A stretch of DNA of 64,000 bases from Ravibacter sp037191015 (GTDB taxonomy: Bacteria; Bacteroidota; Bacteroidia; Cytophagales; Spirosomataceae): the NCBI GenBank assembly GCA_037191015.1, contig JBBCKD010000015.1, positions 1 through 64,000 on the forward strand, in the 5' to 3' direction. Positions 52,504-62,147 of the stretch are shown here, piece after piece. Every line of letters starts with the position of its first letter. Positions within the stretch are counted from its first letter, which is position 1. A program made the position numbers and the translations under genes. The notes under the pieces are model-generated. The model saw only the letters and a program-made list of their open reading frames with translations, ran no database searches and was not told where the DNA came from.

Positions 52504-55500
52504 TTACGGTTGCCGCAGGTGCGCCAACAGGTCCGCCATTTGTTGCTGATCGATCAGTTGTTCGAACCCGGCTGTCATAACCGATGTACCCATCGCCGTC
52601 AGGCTCTGGATGTCGTTTCTGGCGATGACCGTTTCCACGCCGCCGTAGTTCCGGATGGTGATGGCCGACGGTGTTTCGGTGGCGATCAGCCCCTGCAGGG
52701 CCTCTCCCGATTTCAATTCGATGTTCCATATATCGTATCCGTCGGCAATTGAAAGATTGGGGTCAAGAATATCGGCCATAATGGATTCGGGGCGCCTGTT
52801 GCGTATTGTCGCCAGGTCCGGCCCGTAAGAAATGCCGTTTTTCCCGCCTATCTGGTGACAGATCGCGCAATGCTGTGCAAATACCAGCCGGCCGTTTTCC
52901 GGATTGCCGGTTAGTGCCGGTACTCCCTGGTAAGCTTTCATGATCTCCTGCGTGGAGCCGCTGTTGACCGACAGGAGCTTCCTGGCGCGGTTGCGCAGCT
53001 TTTCGTTGCCGTTGGCCATTAAGCTGACGCGCCTGGGCCAGCTTATCGCCGAGGGGTCTATGATGTCCTTTTCCAGAGCATCCAGGAGGATGGAAATCCT
53101 CGGCTCTTTTCCCATGAACGTACCGACGGCCTGCTCTCTCAGCCCCGGTGTAAGACCTGCCCACTTGTCGATGAGGAAAACACTGACCGTGGAATCAGGT
53201 ATTGAATTGAGCGCGTTCAGCGCAGCCGATTGTACCGGAACAGGTTCCGTGGGGCGAAGGAGCTCCCGGAAGATCTCTGCATGCTTCCGTGCGCCATCGA
53301 GGGCCAGCAGCCGGATAGATTCACTTCTTTTTTCCTCATCAAGGTCCGTACGCGTTGCATTCCCGGCTGCCTCACCGATCGCACGGGCCGTGTTTTCGCT
53401 TTCCGGGAGTCCCAGCACCCCGAGCAGATCCATTGCCTGGCGCCTGGCAGCCGGTTCCGGGTTTTTAAGCGAATAAGCCAGCAGTAGTTCCCTTTCTTCC
53501 GCCAGCGCGTTCCGGTCGATTTCCCTGTTCCGGAGGCTTTGGGTAAGCCCTTTCAGCAGGGGGACCCGCCACTCTTTCCCGTTGGAAGAAAGCGCTCTGG
53601 CAATCAGGGGCCTGATTTTTTGAATATCACCCGAAGCGCCGGCCATACCGCTCAGTCGCTCGGTCAAAGAGGCATAGTGGGGGGAGCCGGGGCGGTATTT
53701 CAGCAACACTTCCTCCAGCAGGTTATCTCCTTCCGGGGGAATGGCGGACAGCGCCGCGACCTGCATCCAGCTGTCCTCAAGATTTGTGAAGAGCAGGTCC
53801 TTCCTGGCGCTCACGGCCCCGGGGGTATTGACAAAGCCCAGCGATGCCAGCAACTGGTAGCGGACTTTGGGGGAGGGGTCGTTCTTTAGGCTGATCAGCG
53901 CGTCGACGATACGGTTGCTTTCCGGCTTGGGATTTACCAGAAACAAGCCTTCCGCAATCCGGATGGTATTCTCCCTTACACCGGCTTCAGGGTCCTGCAG
54001 CCCGTTTAAAAGAATATCCGCTTCAAGGGAAGACATCCCGTGCAGCGTCCACAGGGCATGGAGCCGGCCCAGCGGGGTTTCAGAGCCGGTCGCCATTTTT
54101 TCGAGCAGCGGGATCGCAGTTTTATCATCGCGGTCAATCAGCAGCCTTTGCGCATTTCTGCGCCACCAGCTATTGGGACTCGCCAGGTAGGCCACCAGTT
54201 TTTCGGTCGTCTCATCGCCCAGGCTGAGGCCGGAAGTCCATTCTGCTTTGGGAGCATCTTCAGGGACAATCCGGTAGATCCTGCCTTGGTCGATGCCATT
54301 GTAGATAGCCCCCGATTTGGCCACGTCGTCAGCCATCCATTCGGGGTGCTCGATGATCTGGCGGTAATAGTCCACCACATACAAAGCGCCGTCGGGGCCT
54401 ACGTACATATTGGCAGGCCGGAACCAGGCATCGGTAGAGGCCAGGAACTCTTTCTTCTCAAACAGCCGGCTGGCGGTGAACGTAGCGCCCCTGTCGCGCA
54501 GGATATCCGCGTGCACCAGGTTGCCGACAGGCTCAGCCACAAAAGTGACGCTGTCGTAAGGAGAAGGGAACAGCCCGCCGGTATAGGAAGTAATGCCGCA
54601 GGCAGCGGTGAAAACCCCGAGGTCGGTGAGCAGCTGATGCTCCGGGTTCTTTGTGATAGGGTATACGTCGGCAGCATTTCCGTGATCCGAAACCGATTCG
54701 GTCGCGTTGGATACCAGCAGCGACGGGTTACGGTTGAGGTACGGAGCTGCCACGACTTCATGATAAATGTGATGCGCGTTGCTCACCAGGAAGCGATGCC
54801 CCCATTGATCGAAAGTATGGCCGAACTGCGTCTGGCTGGACAGGTTTTCCAGCAATACCTTGTCCGGGTTGAACCTGACGCTTCTCCCCAGCGCATTCTC
54901 CGGCAGCCGGGGGCCGCCGGGGTGGGCGGGAAAATAGACTTCACTGCCCCTGTCGCTGAAATGGCCGGTATAGATCTTGGCGGTTGCGGCAGGTTCGTGC
55001 CCCAGGTAAATCCAGTTGTCGATCCCGAGCATGGGATTGTTTACATTGTGCTGAGGGTTAGCCAGCGCAAACCCGGTAAGGATTACCTCCCGCTTATCGG
55101 CTTTATTATCCCCGTCCGTATCCTCCAGGTAAAGCACATTGGGCGGATCTGTAACCAGGATCCCTTTTTTCCATCTCATCACGCCGGTAGGCAATACCAG
55201 GTTATCGGCAAATAGGGTGCTTTTGTCCATTTTACCGTCTCCGTCGGTATCTTCCAGGAGCCGGACGGCCCCCGACCCGCTCTTGTCGAGCGGATAACCA
55301 TGCATTTCCACAACGTACATGCGGCCGTTTTCGTCGATTTCCATGGCAACGGGGTCGGCGACCAGCGGCTCCGAGGCGATCAGCTCGATACGGAAACCTT
55401 CAGCAACTTCGAAAGTGGACATCGATTCTTCGGGAGACAGGCCGCGAGCGGTCTTTTTATGCTCGCAGCCTGTCAGCCCGGATAGACTCAATAAGGTAAT

Positions 55501-55539
55501 AATGATACTGGTACTCTTGAATAACTGATTGAAGTACAT
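52504..55539 (-). CDS. PVC-type haem-binding CxxCH lipoprotein (membrane-bound dehydrogenase type)
   Basis: 1011 residues from ATG 55537-55539, with a lipoprotein signal ending LSGLTGC. Domains: an N-terminal NHL-like propeller (about 35-420) starting FEVAEGFRIELIASEPLVADPVAMEIDENGRMYVVEM, with Ca-binding-like LEDTDGDGKMD and LEDTDGDNKAD; helical HEAT-like repeats (about 450-850); and a C-terminal cytochrome c domain with the haem site FAQHCAICHQIGG and a PDLATIRNR segment. Such proteins are abundant in Planctomycetes and Bacteroidota and are thought to oxidise sugars, with electrons leaving through the haem. It follows susD by 22 nt in the locus. Confidence 0.88.
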   Translation of the reverse strand: MYFNQLFKSTSIIITLLSLSGLTGCEHKKTARGLSPEESMSTFEVAEGFRIELIASEPLVADPVAMEIDENGRMYVVEMHGYPLDKSGSGAVRLLEDTDGDGKMDKSTLFADNLVLPTGVMRWKKGILVTDPPNVLYLEDTDGDNKADKREVILTGFALANPQHNVNNPMLGIDNWIYLGHEPAATAKIYTGHFSDRGSEVYFPAHPGGPRLPENALGRSVRFNPDKVLLENLSSQTQFGHTFDQWGHRFLVSNAHHIYHEVVAAPYLNRNPSLLVSNATESVSDHGNAADVYPITKNPEHQLLTDLGVFTAACGITSYTGGLFPSPYDSVTFVAEPVGNLVHADILRDRGATFTASRLFEKKEFLASTDAWFRPANMYVGPDGALYVVDYYRQIIEHPEWMADDVAKSGAIYNGIDQGRIYRIVPEDAPKAEWTSGLSLGDETTEKLVAYLASPNSWWRRNAQRLLIDRDDKTAIPLLEKMATGSETPLGRLHALWTLHGMSSLEADILLNGLQDPEAGVRENTIRIAEGLFLVNPKPESNRIVDALISLKNDPSPKVRYQLLASLGFVNTPGAVSARKDLLFTNLEDSWMQVAALSAIPPEGDNLLEEVLLKYRPGSPHYASLTERLSGMAGASGDIQKIRPLIARALSSNGKEWRVPLLKGLTQSLRNREIDRNALAEERELLLAYSLKNPEPAARRQAMDLLGVLGLPESENTARAIGEAAGNATRTDLDEEKRSESIRLLALDGARKHAEIFRELLRPTEPVPVQSAALNALNSIPDSTVSVFLIDKWAGLTPGLREQAVGTFMGKEPRISILLDALEKDIIDPSAISWPRRVSLMANGNEKLRNRARKLLSVNSGSTQEIMKAYQGVPALTGNPENGRLVFAQHCAICHQIGGKNGISYGPDLATIRNRRPESIMADILDPNLSIADGYDIWNIELKSGEALQGLIATETPSAITIRNYGGVETVIARNDIQSLTAMGTSVMTAGFEQLIDQQQMADLLAHLRQP

Positions 55540-55561
55540 ATACTTATAACTGGCGTCGCAG

Positions 55562-57196
55562 TTAGTAATTAGGATTCTGGTTAAGCTTGGTATTCCTGTC
55601 GATCGCTTCCTGGGGTATCGGGAGGAAGTAGTTTTTGGAGGCATCGAAAACGCGCTTGCCTCCTGGAGCTTCGATGATCCTGTATACCCACTTACCGTCT
55701 ACCTGCTCGATGACCATCCCATGCATCACTGCGTTGAGATTCTTTTCTGCGAGGCGCAGCCGTATCAGGTCAAACCAGCGTTTTTCCTCGAAAGCAAGCT
55801 CGATCCTCCGTTCCCTGTGGATCTCTTTTCTCATCTCGTCCTTGTCAAGTCCCGTTTTCAGCGGGGGGAGCTCCGACCTTGCCCGTACCAGGTTTACTGC
55901 GTCGTAAACGGCCTGGCTCGGACCTGCGGCTTCATTTTGCGCTTCGGCAAAGCTCAGCAGCACCTCCGCATACCGGAAGATAATAAAGCTCGCGCTGCTT
56001 TCGCCGGTATTCCCGGAGTTGATATACTTGGGGTTCATCCCTTTTTTCAGGTTGTACCCGGTATTGGTAGCTCCGTTAAAATCGCTGAGATCGGTGGCGG
56101 TCCGGCTACCTACCCCCTGCTTCATTACGATAATGCTGCCCTGCCACTCGCTTCCGTCATACACGATCGACTGGTAGAAACGTTTCTCGCGGTTTACATA
56201 CGGGTTTTGCGGATCATAGCCCGATGCCGGATCGGTAATAGGCAGCCCGTTGGTCATCACATACTCGTCAATGATTTCCTGCGTAGGAGTTACGCCGCCC
56301 CACGACCGTCCGATGCCGTCTACCCAGGGTGTCCCCCAGTAAGTTTCCTTACTGCTGCCGAACGACGTCCCGCCCAGGTGCTGCTTGTCGAAGATCACTT
56401 CCACGTTGTTGTTATTTTGCTCAAAATGCAGGGTATTGTAATCCGGGAAAAGCTGGTATACACCCAGGTCCATTACCTGCTTGTTGGTATTGGCTGCAGT
56501 CTGCCAGCGTGAAGCATCATTCCCGGTATTGTAGATCGGGCTTGCCCAGACAAGCTCAACCCAGCCTTTCAGGGTAAGGGCAGACCCTTTGGTCACTCTT
56601 GGCGCCTCTGCTTTCAGCGGAAGATCGGCAGCCGCGGCGGTACATTCATCCACGATGAACTTGAAGGTCTCCTCAGCCGTATTCCGGGGCCTGAATATCG
56701 CGTCGCCCTGCTCCGAGGAGTTCAATACATCGGTAATGATCGGGACACCACCGTAATACAACCATAGCAGCGTGTAGTAATAGGCCCGCAGGAATCTTGC
56801 TTCTCCCAGCCGTTGTTTTTTCCAGTCATCCGGAAGAGATGAAGCGCCGGCTTTTTGGATAAACAGGTTGGCCTTCCTGATATTGGAGAAATTTCCCCAC
56901 TGGCTGGGCGCATTGGCAGGCGTATATTGTGACAGGTTCATCAGGCTCCTGCTGGGAGGTCCTACGCGGCCGACCATCGAGTTGTCCGACCAGTTTTCAG
57001 TCGGATCTTCCACCCTGAACGGGCTGGGAATACCGGAGTAAATGTTGTTCAGGAAGAGATCGGCATTGGCGGTCGAAGTCCATAGCGTAGCATCCGATAT
57101 CTGGTCTTTCGGGTCTACGTCAAGAAAATCGGAACAGGCCGAAAGCATGGAGAAGATGCAAAAGCAACCTATTTTTATCAGATTTTTCTGTTTCAT
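55562..57196 (-). CDS. susD: SusD/RagB-family nutrient-binding outer membrane lipoprotein
   Basis: 544 residues from ATG 57194-57196, with a lipoprotein signal ending MLSAC and then SDFLDVDPKDQIS, a typical SusD opening. TPR-like helices carry FLRAYYYTLLWLYYGGVP and EETFKFIVDECTAAAADLP. The C-terminus has the SusD signature ELAFEEKRWFDLIRL and ends with FDASKNYFLPIPQEAIDRN. It captures glycan at the surface as the lid of the SusC transporter encoded next to it. The substrate is not readable from sequence. Confidence 0.95.
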   Translation of the reverse strand: MKQKNLIKIGCFCIFSMLSACSDFLDVDPKDQISDATLWTSTANADLFLNNIYSGIPSPFRVEDPTENWSDNSMVGRVGPPSRSLMNLSQYTPANAPSQWGNFSNIRKANLFIQKAGASSLPDDWKKQRLGEARFLRAYYYTLLWLYYGGVPIITDVLNSSEQGDAIFRPRNTAEETFKFIVDECTAAAADLPLKAEAPRVTKGSALTLKGWVELVWASPIYNTGNDASRWQTAANTNKQVMDLGVYQLFPDYNTLHFEQNNNNVEVIFDKQHLGGTSFGSSKETYWGTPWVDGIGRSWGGVTPTQEIIDEYVMTNGLPITDPASGYDPQNPYVNREKRFYQSIVYDGSEWQGSIIVMKQGVGSRTATDLSDFNGATNTGYNLKKGMNPKYINSGNTGESSASFIIFRYAEVLLSFAEAQNEAAGPSQAVYDAVNLVRARSELPPLKTGLDKDEMRKEIHRERRIELAFEEKRWFDLIRLRLAEKNLNAVMHGMVIEQVDGKWVYRIIEAPGGKRVFDASKNYFLPIPQEAIDRNTKLNQNPNY

Positions 57197-57271
57197 GTCT
57201 GTATAAGATTATCGGCTATCTGCTGTCAGCCGCCAGCTTTCTGATTGCTGATTTCTGACTGCTCATAGCTG

Positions 57272-60200
57272 TTAAAGACTAAGATTGATCCCGACCGAAA
57301 GCACCTTTTGCTGAGGGTAGCTGCGGTGTGTGGATTCCGGATCCCAATTGAGCAGCTTGCTCCACGTAAGGATATTCTGCCCTGAGGCATATACCCTGAC
57401 GTTATGCATCCCTGCTTTTCCTGCAATAGCGTCCGGTATCCGGTAGCTCAGCGTAACATTTTTGACACGCAGGTAAGCGGCGTTGCGCATCCAGTGGGAT
57501 GACAGCTGCGTGTTGTTGGTATTGGGCGCGGCAGTCAGTCTCGGGTGGGCAGCGTTACGGTTCTCAGGCGTCCAGTAATCGAGGTTTTCCTTGTAGGCAT
57601 TCTGGCCGTTATAAAACGCCCAGGCCATTTCGCTCCTGTGATACAGGTGGGTTTTGGCAGAGCCCTGGAAAAGCATGTCGAGCGACCAGTTTTTGTACTG
57701 CAGCCTGGGTGAGAAGCCATAGATGATCCTGGGAGACTGGTTTGCATCCCCGATAGCCACTTCGTCGTTGACGTCGATCTTACCGTCGCCGTTTGCATCT
57801 TCATAGCGAAGATCGCCGGGCGCGACGGCGCCCCAGGGCTGGGCCGGGATCCCTTGCTTGAGCGCTCCGTTGCCCTCAAAGTCTTCGGGCTGGAAGTAGC
57901 CGATCGCATTGTACCCGAATTGGGTGTTCAGCGGGCGTCCCGTCCTTCTCCGGTTGGGGTTGTTGTAGGTGACCGTATTTTCAAAGGTCTGCAGCAGCTT
58001 GTTCTTAGCGAAGGTGAACGTACCGTTAAGCTGGACAAGGAAATCTTTGGCCGGGCGATAATTGAAGCCGGCGGTAAGATCGATACCCCTGTTTTCCATA
58101 ACTCCCTTATTGACCTGGCTTAAGCCGATACCGTACTCAAGAGGAGTGACGACGTCCGGGTTTACCAGCATGTTCGACCTTTTCTCATAAAAATAGTCGA
58201 TCTCCAGGTTGATCAGGTTTTTGAATAAAGTAGCCTCGAGACCGATATCGGTTTTGCGCGCTCTTTCCCAGGTGATATTAATATTGGGCTCCGACCGTTC
58301 GGTCACGATCGGGACGGCATTGCGGTTGATGACATAGCCGGGGCCCGAAACGTTATAGGTGCTCAGGTACTGGAAGGCGCTGCCTGCCAGGGCGCCGACT
58401 TCTCCATAGGAAGCCCGGATTTTCAGGTTGTCGAGCCACATTGCGTTGTCTTTAAGGAAATTTTCTTCAGAGATCCTCCAGCCGGCCGAAACTGCCGGGA
58501 AGAACCCGAAGCGGTCCGAGGGGGCGAAGTAGTAGTGCCCGTCGTAACGTCCGCTTGCTTCCAGCAGGTATTTCCCGGCATAGTCATAGGCTACGCGATA
58601 GACAAGGCCTACCTGCCGCGACTTCCTCGAGGTGCCTGCTGTCGTCATATCGGTAGCAGTTGAGCTACCCATATTGATTTCGTCGATAAACAGGTCAAAG
58701 TTCCTGCGGGATACCCCCACCGACCAGTAGTCGTAGGCTTTGGCTTCAAAAAGGCCGAGAACGCTGAGGTTATGGTTTTTAAACGATTTAATATAGTCGA
58801 AGCCGGCCTGGTAGATGAACTGCTCCGACTGATCCGCATTATGATAGAGATTGGGTTTGGTAGTGCCAAAACCGCTTTTCGTTATTTCATAGGGAGTCAC
58901 GCTTGTATTGATCTTCCCGATCGACATAGGGATCGACCATCCTTTAGTACTGGTGAAGGTAGGATCATAAGCGATCGTGCCTTTCAGGCTCAGGCCCCGT
59001 ACGAACGGGATTTCCTGGTTGACGTTCAGTTGTGTAAAAATACCGTTGTTGCGGTCTTTCAGGTAGCCTGACTCGAAAATGGCCGGCATAACGGAGCTTC
59101 CGTACATCCCGTTGCTGAATACGACAGGCCCCCGTTCCGGCTGAGCATAGGCCATGAGCTCCATGATGCGCGATGTGGCGTTGGAAGGCTGGTCGGAATT
59201 GGGATAATGCCTGCTGGTGATCCGTCCGTTCATACCGAGTGAGACGGTAGTATATTTGCTGACTTTGCCTTCTATATTTAAGTTGATATTATAACGGTTG
59301 GAGTAAGTGGTATTCCACATCCCCCGCTGGTAGAGATAGCCAAAACCTGCGTAGTATTTCATCCGGTCGGTACCGCCGGTCATTTCCAGGTTGTGATAGG
59401 TCATCGGCGAATTCTTGCTGATAGTATAATCGAGCACATTCTGAGTGGGATAGATGTCCGGATCCGATCCGTCGGCAAACTTTCTCATCGCTTCATCGTT
59501 GTACGGTACCGGCAATCCCTGGCTGCGCGCTATTTCGTTTTTTAGCGTAGCGTACTCGACGGAATTTACGTACTCAGGCAGGACAGTAGGGTTCTGAAAG
59601 CCCACATACCCGTTGTAGGTAATGGTCGGTTTCCCTGTTTGCCCCTTTTTAGTGGTGACCAGCACTACGCCGTTAGCACCGGCAACACCGTAGGGCGCAA
59701 CGGCAGCCGCATCTTTCAGTACCGTAAAAGACTCTATTGAGTTGGGGTCCAGTTGCTGAAAGCTCCGGGGGATACCATCCACGATCAGCAAGGGTTCGTT
59801 TGAGCCCGTTGTGGAAATACCCCGGATAAAGATATTGGACCCGTCGCGACCCGGTTCGCCCGACCCCTGCTTGACAATGACCCCGGAGAGCCTGCCGCCG
59901 AAATTGTTGCTCAGGTTAGCAGTCGGCACCCTCGCGACCTCGTCCCCTTTCAGGGATACCACCGCCGCTGTCACCGATGTTTTCTTTTGCGTTCCGTACG
60001 CTACGACCACTACTTCTTCGAGTGATTTTTCATCTACTTTGAGCGCTACGTTGATCGAGTTCCGCGAACCTACCGTTATCTCTTCGGTCACGTATCCTAC
60101 GAATGAAAACACCAGTACTGCGTTTTCATCCGGGACTTCAATGCTGAACAATCCTTTGTCGCTGGTGGTTGTTCCGCGCTGCGTACCTTTGATCAGGATG

Positions 60201-60661
60201 CTTACACCGGGTAGCTCACCTCCTTTTTCATCCGTAACCTTACCTGATACGGTCTGCACCGGCGGAAGCGTGATCATGGACTCTTCCCCGGCTGGTAAGG
60301 CTTCTTCAGGGTGTCGTGAAAGGATGACCTGTTTCCCCGACAGCTCATACCGGATCTGAAGCGGTGTCAGCAGTCTTTCGAGCACCTCATTTAATGGTCT
60401 GTCGGTAAGATTCAGAGTGACGGGTTGCCCGGAGCGGATCACCTGGGGACTATACGAAAACCTGACGGTTGTCTGCCGTTCGATTTCGCTCAGCACCGTC
60501 TTCATTTTCTGCTTGCTGACATTAATGGATAGACGTTGCTGAAGCAGTTCCTGGGCTGAGAGTGTTTCAGCCCAGGAAACGCCGATAAAAACACAGGCGA
60601 GCGCTACTTGTACCAATGATATTTTCATACACTGGATTAGTAAACGGTTAAGTTGTTTCAT
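57272..60661 (-). CDS. susC: SusC/RagA-family TonB-dependent outer membrane transporter with N-terminal STN domain
   Basis: 1129 residues from ATG 60659-60661. Order: signal region (to SWAETLSAQ), STN domain (about 45-110), carboxypeptidase-regulatory beta-sandwich (about 137-210: VSGKVTDEKGGELPGVSILIKG), TonB box region EEVVVVAYGTQKK, plug (LLIVDGIPRSFQQLDPNSIESFTVLKDAAAVAPYG) and beta-barrel to the end (LSVGINLSL). The STN domain indicates signalling through the FecR and ECF sigma pair encoded upstream, so glycan binding should switch on the locus. With SusD it imports oligosaccharides. Confidence 0.96.
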   Translation of the reverse strand: MKQLNRLLIQCMKISLVQVALACVFIGVSWAETLSAQELLQQRLSINVSKQKMKTVLSEIERQTTVRFSYSPQVIRSGQPVTLNLTDRPLNEVLERLLTPLQIRYELSGKQVILSRHPEEALPAGEESMITLPPVQTVSGKVTDEKGGELPGVSILIKGTQRGTTTSDKGLFSIEVPDENAVLVFSFVGYVTEEITVGSRNSINVALKVDEKSLEEVVVVAYGTQKKTSVTAAVVSLKGDEVARVPTANLSNNFGGRLSGVIVKQGSGEPGRDGSNIFIRGISTTGSNEPLLIVDGIPRSFQQLDPNSIESFTVLKDAAAVAPYGVAGANGVVLVTTKKGQTGKPTITYNGYVGFQNPTVLPEYVNSVEYATLKNEIARSQGLPVPYNDEAMRKFADGSDPDIYPTQNVLDYTISKNSPMTYHNLEMTGGTDRMKYYAGFGYLYQRGMWNTTYSNRYNINLNIEGKVSKYTTVSLGMNGRITSRHYPNSDQPSNATSRIMELMAYAQPERGPVVFSNGMYGSSVMPAIFESGYLKDRNNGIFTQLNVNQEIPFVRGLSLKGTIAYDPTFTSTKGWSIPMSIGKINTSVTPYEITKSGFGTTKPNLYHNADQSEQFIYQAGFDYIKSFKNHNLSVLGLFEAKAYDYWSVGVSRRNFDLFIDEINMGSSTATDMTTAGTSRKSRQVGLVYRVAYDYAGKYLLEASGRYDGHYYFAPSDRFGFFPAVSAGWRISEENFLKDNAMWLDNLKIRASYGEVGALAGSAFQYLSTYNVSGPGYVINRNAVPIVTERSEPNINITWERARKTDIGLEATLFKNLINLEIDYFYEKRSNMLVNPDVVTPLEYGIGLSQVNKGVMENRGIDLTAGFNYRPAKDFLVQLNGTFTFAKNKLLQTFENTVTYNNPNRRRTGRPLNTQFGYNAIGYFQPEDFEGNGALKQGIPAQPWGAVAPGDLRYEDANGDGKIDVNDEVAIGDANQSPRIIYGFSPRLQYKNWSLDMLFQGSAKTHLYHRSEMAWAFYNGQNAYKENLDYWTPENRNAAHPRLTAAPNTNNTQLSSHWMRNAAYLRVKNVTLSYRIPDAIAGKAGMHNVRVYASGQNILTWSKLLNWDPESTHRSYPQQKVLSVGINLSL

Positions 60662-60755
60662 ATTTTTGAAATGATTTTGTTCGAAAAGCAGTGAAAATCG
60701 GACAAATACCTCCCTGCACCCGGTCCTACGCGGATGTATGGAGCACGTTAAAATG

Positions 60756-60780
60756 GCAACGGTGGCACCAACACCGTTGC
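60756..60780 (-). terminator. Hairpin between fecR-like gene and susC
   Basis: gcaacggtg (60756-60764) and caccgttgc (60772-60780) form a 9-bp stem with a 7-nt loop. On the minus strand it is followed by CATTTTAACG, only weakly T-rich. It may terminate or attenuate transcription from the regulator genes into susC. Confidence 0.5.
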
Positions 60781-60883
60781 TTTTCTGATTTTTTGGGGGA
60801 GTTAACTTTCTTTCATAGGCATAGAGATTAGAAGTAACGGGTTATTGGTTATAAATTAAAAGTCCTGGTGTCAGGAAGGCAGC

Positions 60884-62008
60884 TCATTTGCAGCCCTTTG
60901 CCGTAATGATGATCCGGGCGTCGACCACCTGATGCGTTGCCGATATCGACTTGCAGATGATATCCAGTTTCTCTTCAAACGATTCTTCCGAAAGCGATGC
61001 AGTCAGCTGGCAGCTGCTTAATGCCTCCGCATCGTATACGATCTCGATCCCATAAGCATCCTGCAGGTCGGTAAAGACACTCCCTGCCGGTGTTTCGCTA
61101 TATATGAAGGAAGGCTGGGCCTTTTTTCCGGGAATGACCACCTCAGGCTCCGGGACCAGCGATTTGCTGAACAGCTCCGCCGCCTTTACAAACACAGCCT
61201 GTTGGTTGGGTATCAGGACCAGCTCCTGCTGTACACCTTTTTTCCCTTCAGTCCCGGCCAGCGTTTCATTGCGGTATACCGATACTTTCCCGGTGGCTAC
61301 CCGGACGGTAATATCGCGGTCGTTTTCGAAAGCGCTTACGGTGAAACGCGTGCCCAGCACCTTGGTCACGATCTCGTTGGCATATACCAGGAAAGGTGCG
61401 GCCGGATTCCTCGTGACGTCGAATTCCGCCCTGCCGGAAAGGTAGACCACCCTTTCGGCTGTCCCGTATGATTTGCCGAAGCTTATCCGGCTGCCCGGCG
61501 ACAAGTTGACGCGGGTGCTGTCGGGAAGAAAAATATCCATAGGTTCGCTACCCGCATTGACCTTTTCGTCAAGCACGCCGATATGGCTTTCGGTAAGCTG
61601 CCGGTAGGGATCAGCCTGCGGCCTGTTTTTGTTGAACACTGCCCAGCCGGTCATGATCAGCGCGACCGCCGCGGCAACGCCGGCGTAGCTTATCCACCTG
61701 CTGCGCAGCCGCCGGACGGCGGTGGGCCCGGTTTCCGGGGTAAGCAGGGCGTTGGTTTCCAGGATTCTCCGGAGAAGCTGGTTCTCAGCTTCTTCCGAGA
61801 GATAAGTGCGGGCATAGTCGCTTAATCCTAGTCGTACCGCTTCGAGAAGCTTCGACGCTTGTTCCCATTCTTCTTTTTTATGAGGATATGCCTTCAGCCA
61901 GGTGTTCCAGTGGAAGGTTGACGCTTCGGTCGGAAACAGGTGATGCCGGAGAAAATCATCGTCCGAGACAAAGTCTGAAATGCCGTAATTTTCGTAGTTC
62001 GGGTCCAA
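60884..62008 (-). CDS. FecR-family anti-sigma regulator
   Basis: About 374 residues. The frame opens shortly after a TAG, and the best start is TTG at 62006-62008. An N-terminal cytoplasmic helical part (1-105) binds the sigma factor; a single helix lies near 108-127 (WISYAGVAAAVALIMTGWAVF). Next comes the FecR domain with DIFLPDSTRVNLSPGSRISF and RVVYLSGRAEFDVTRN, then a C-terminal DUF4974 secretin/TonB-like domain (PAGSVFTDLQDAYGIEIVYD) that contacts the STN domain of the transporter. Forms the signalling chain ECF sigma-FecR-SusC. Confidence 0.93.
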   Translation of the reverse strand: MDPNYENYGISDFVSDDDFLRHHLFPTEASTFHWNTWLKAYPHKKEEWEQASKLLEAVRLGLSDYARTYLSEEAENQLLRRILETNALLTPETGPTAVRRLRSRWISYAGVAAAVALIMTGWAVFNKNRPQADPYRQLTESHIGVLDEKVNAGSEPMDIFLPDSTRVNLSPGSRISFGKSYGTAERVVYLSGRAEFDVTRNPAAPFLVYANEIVTKVLGTRFTVSAFENDRDITVRVATGKVSVYRNETLAGTEGKKGVQQELVLIPNQQAVFVKAAELFSKSLVPEPEVVIPGKKAQPSFIYSETPAGSVFTDLQDAYGIEIVYDAEALSSCQLTASLSEESFEEKLDIICKSISATHQVVDARIIITAKGCK

Positions 62009-62060
62009 AATGAGCTATGTTTTACCGTAGATGACCAAATGACGGTAATCATACTCAGGG

Positions 62061-62147
62061 AGAGTTGAAAGTTGAGAGTTGAAAGTTGAAAGTTTTTTTC
62101 ATTCTCCATTTTCAACTCTCCATTTTCAACTTTCAACTCTCCACTCA
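62061..62147. repeat. Heptamer-rich inverted repeat at the 3' end of the ECF sigma gene
   Basis: Left half (62061-62092) of gttgaaa/gttgaga units, right half (62110-62146) of ttcaact/ttcaacttt units, able to pair as a hairpin. The right end touches the sigma gene stop codon, the same placement as the sister element at 14138-14253. Confidence 0.7.

Noticed and set aside
52445..52729. N-terminal extension of the ceramidase-fold protein
   Set aside because: It overlaps the end of the upstream gene and the 24-bp palindrome and precedes a proper signal peptide start at 52442-52444.
54040..55215. 391-codon open frame on the plus strand
   Set aside because: It is antisense to the PVC-type CxxCH protein, which shows clear domains; no recognisable protein features.
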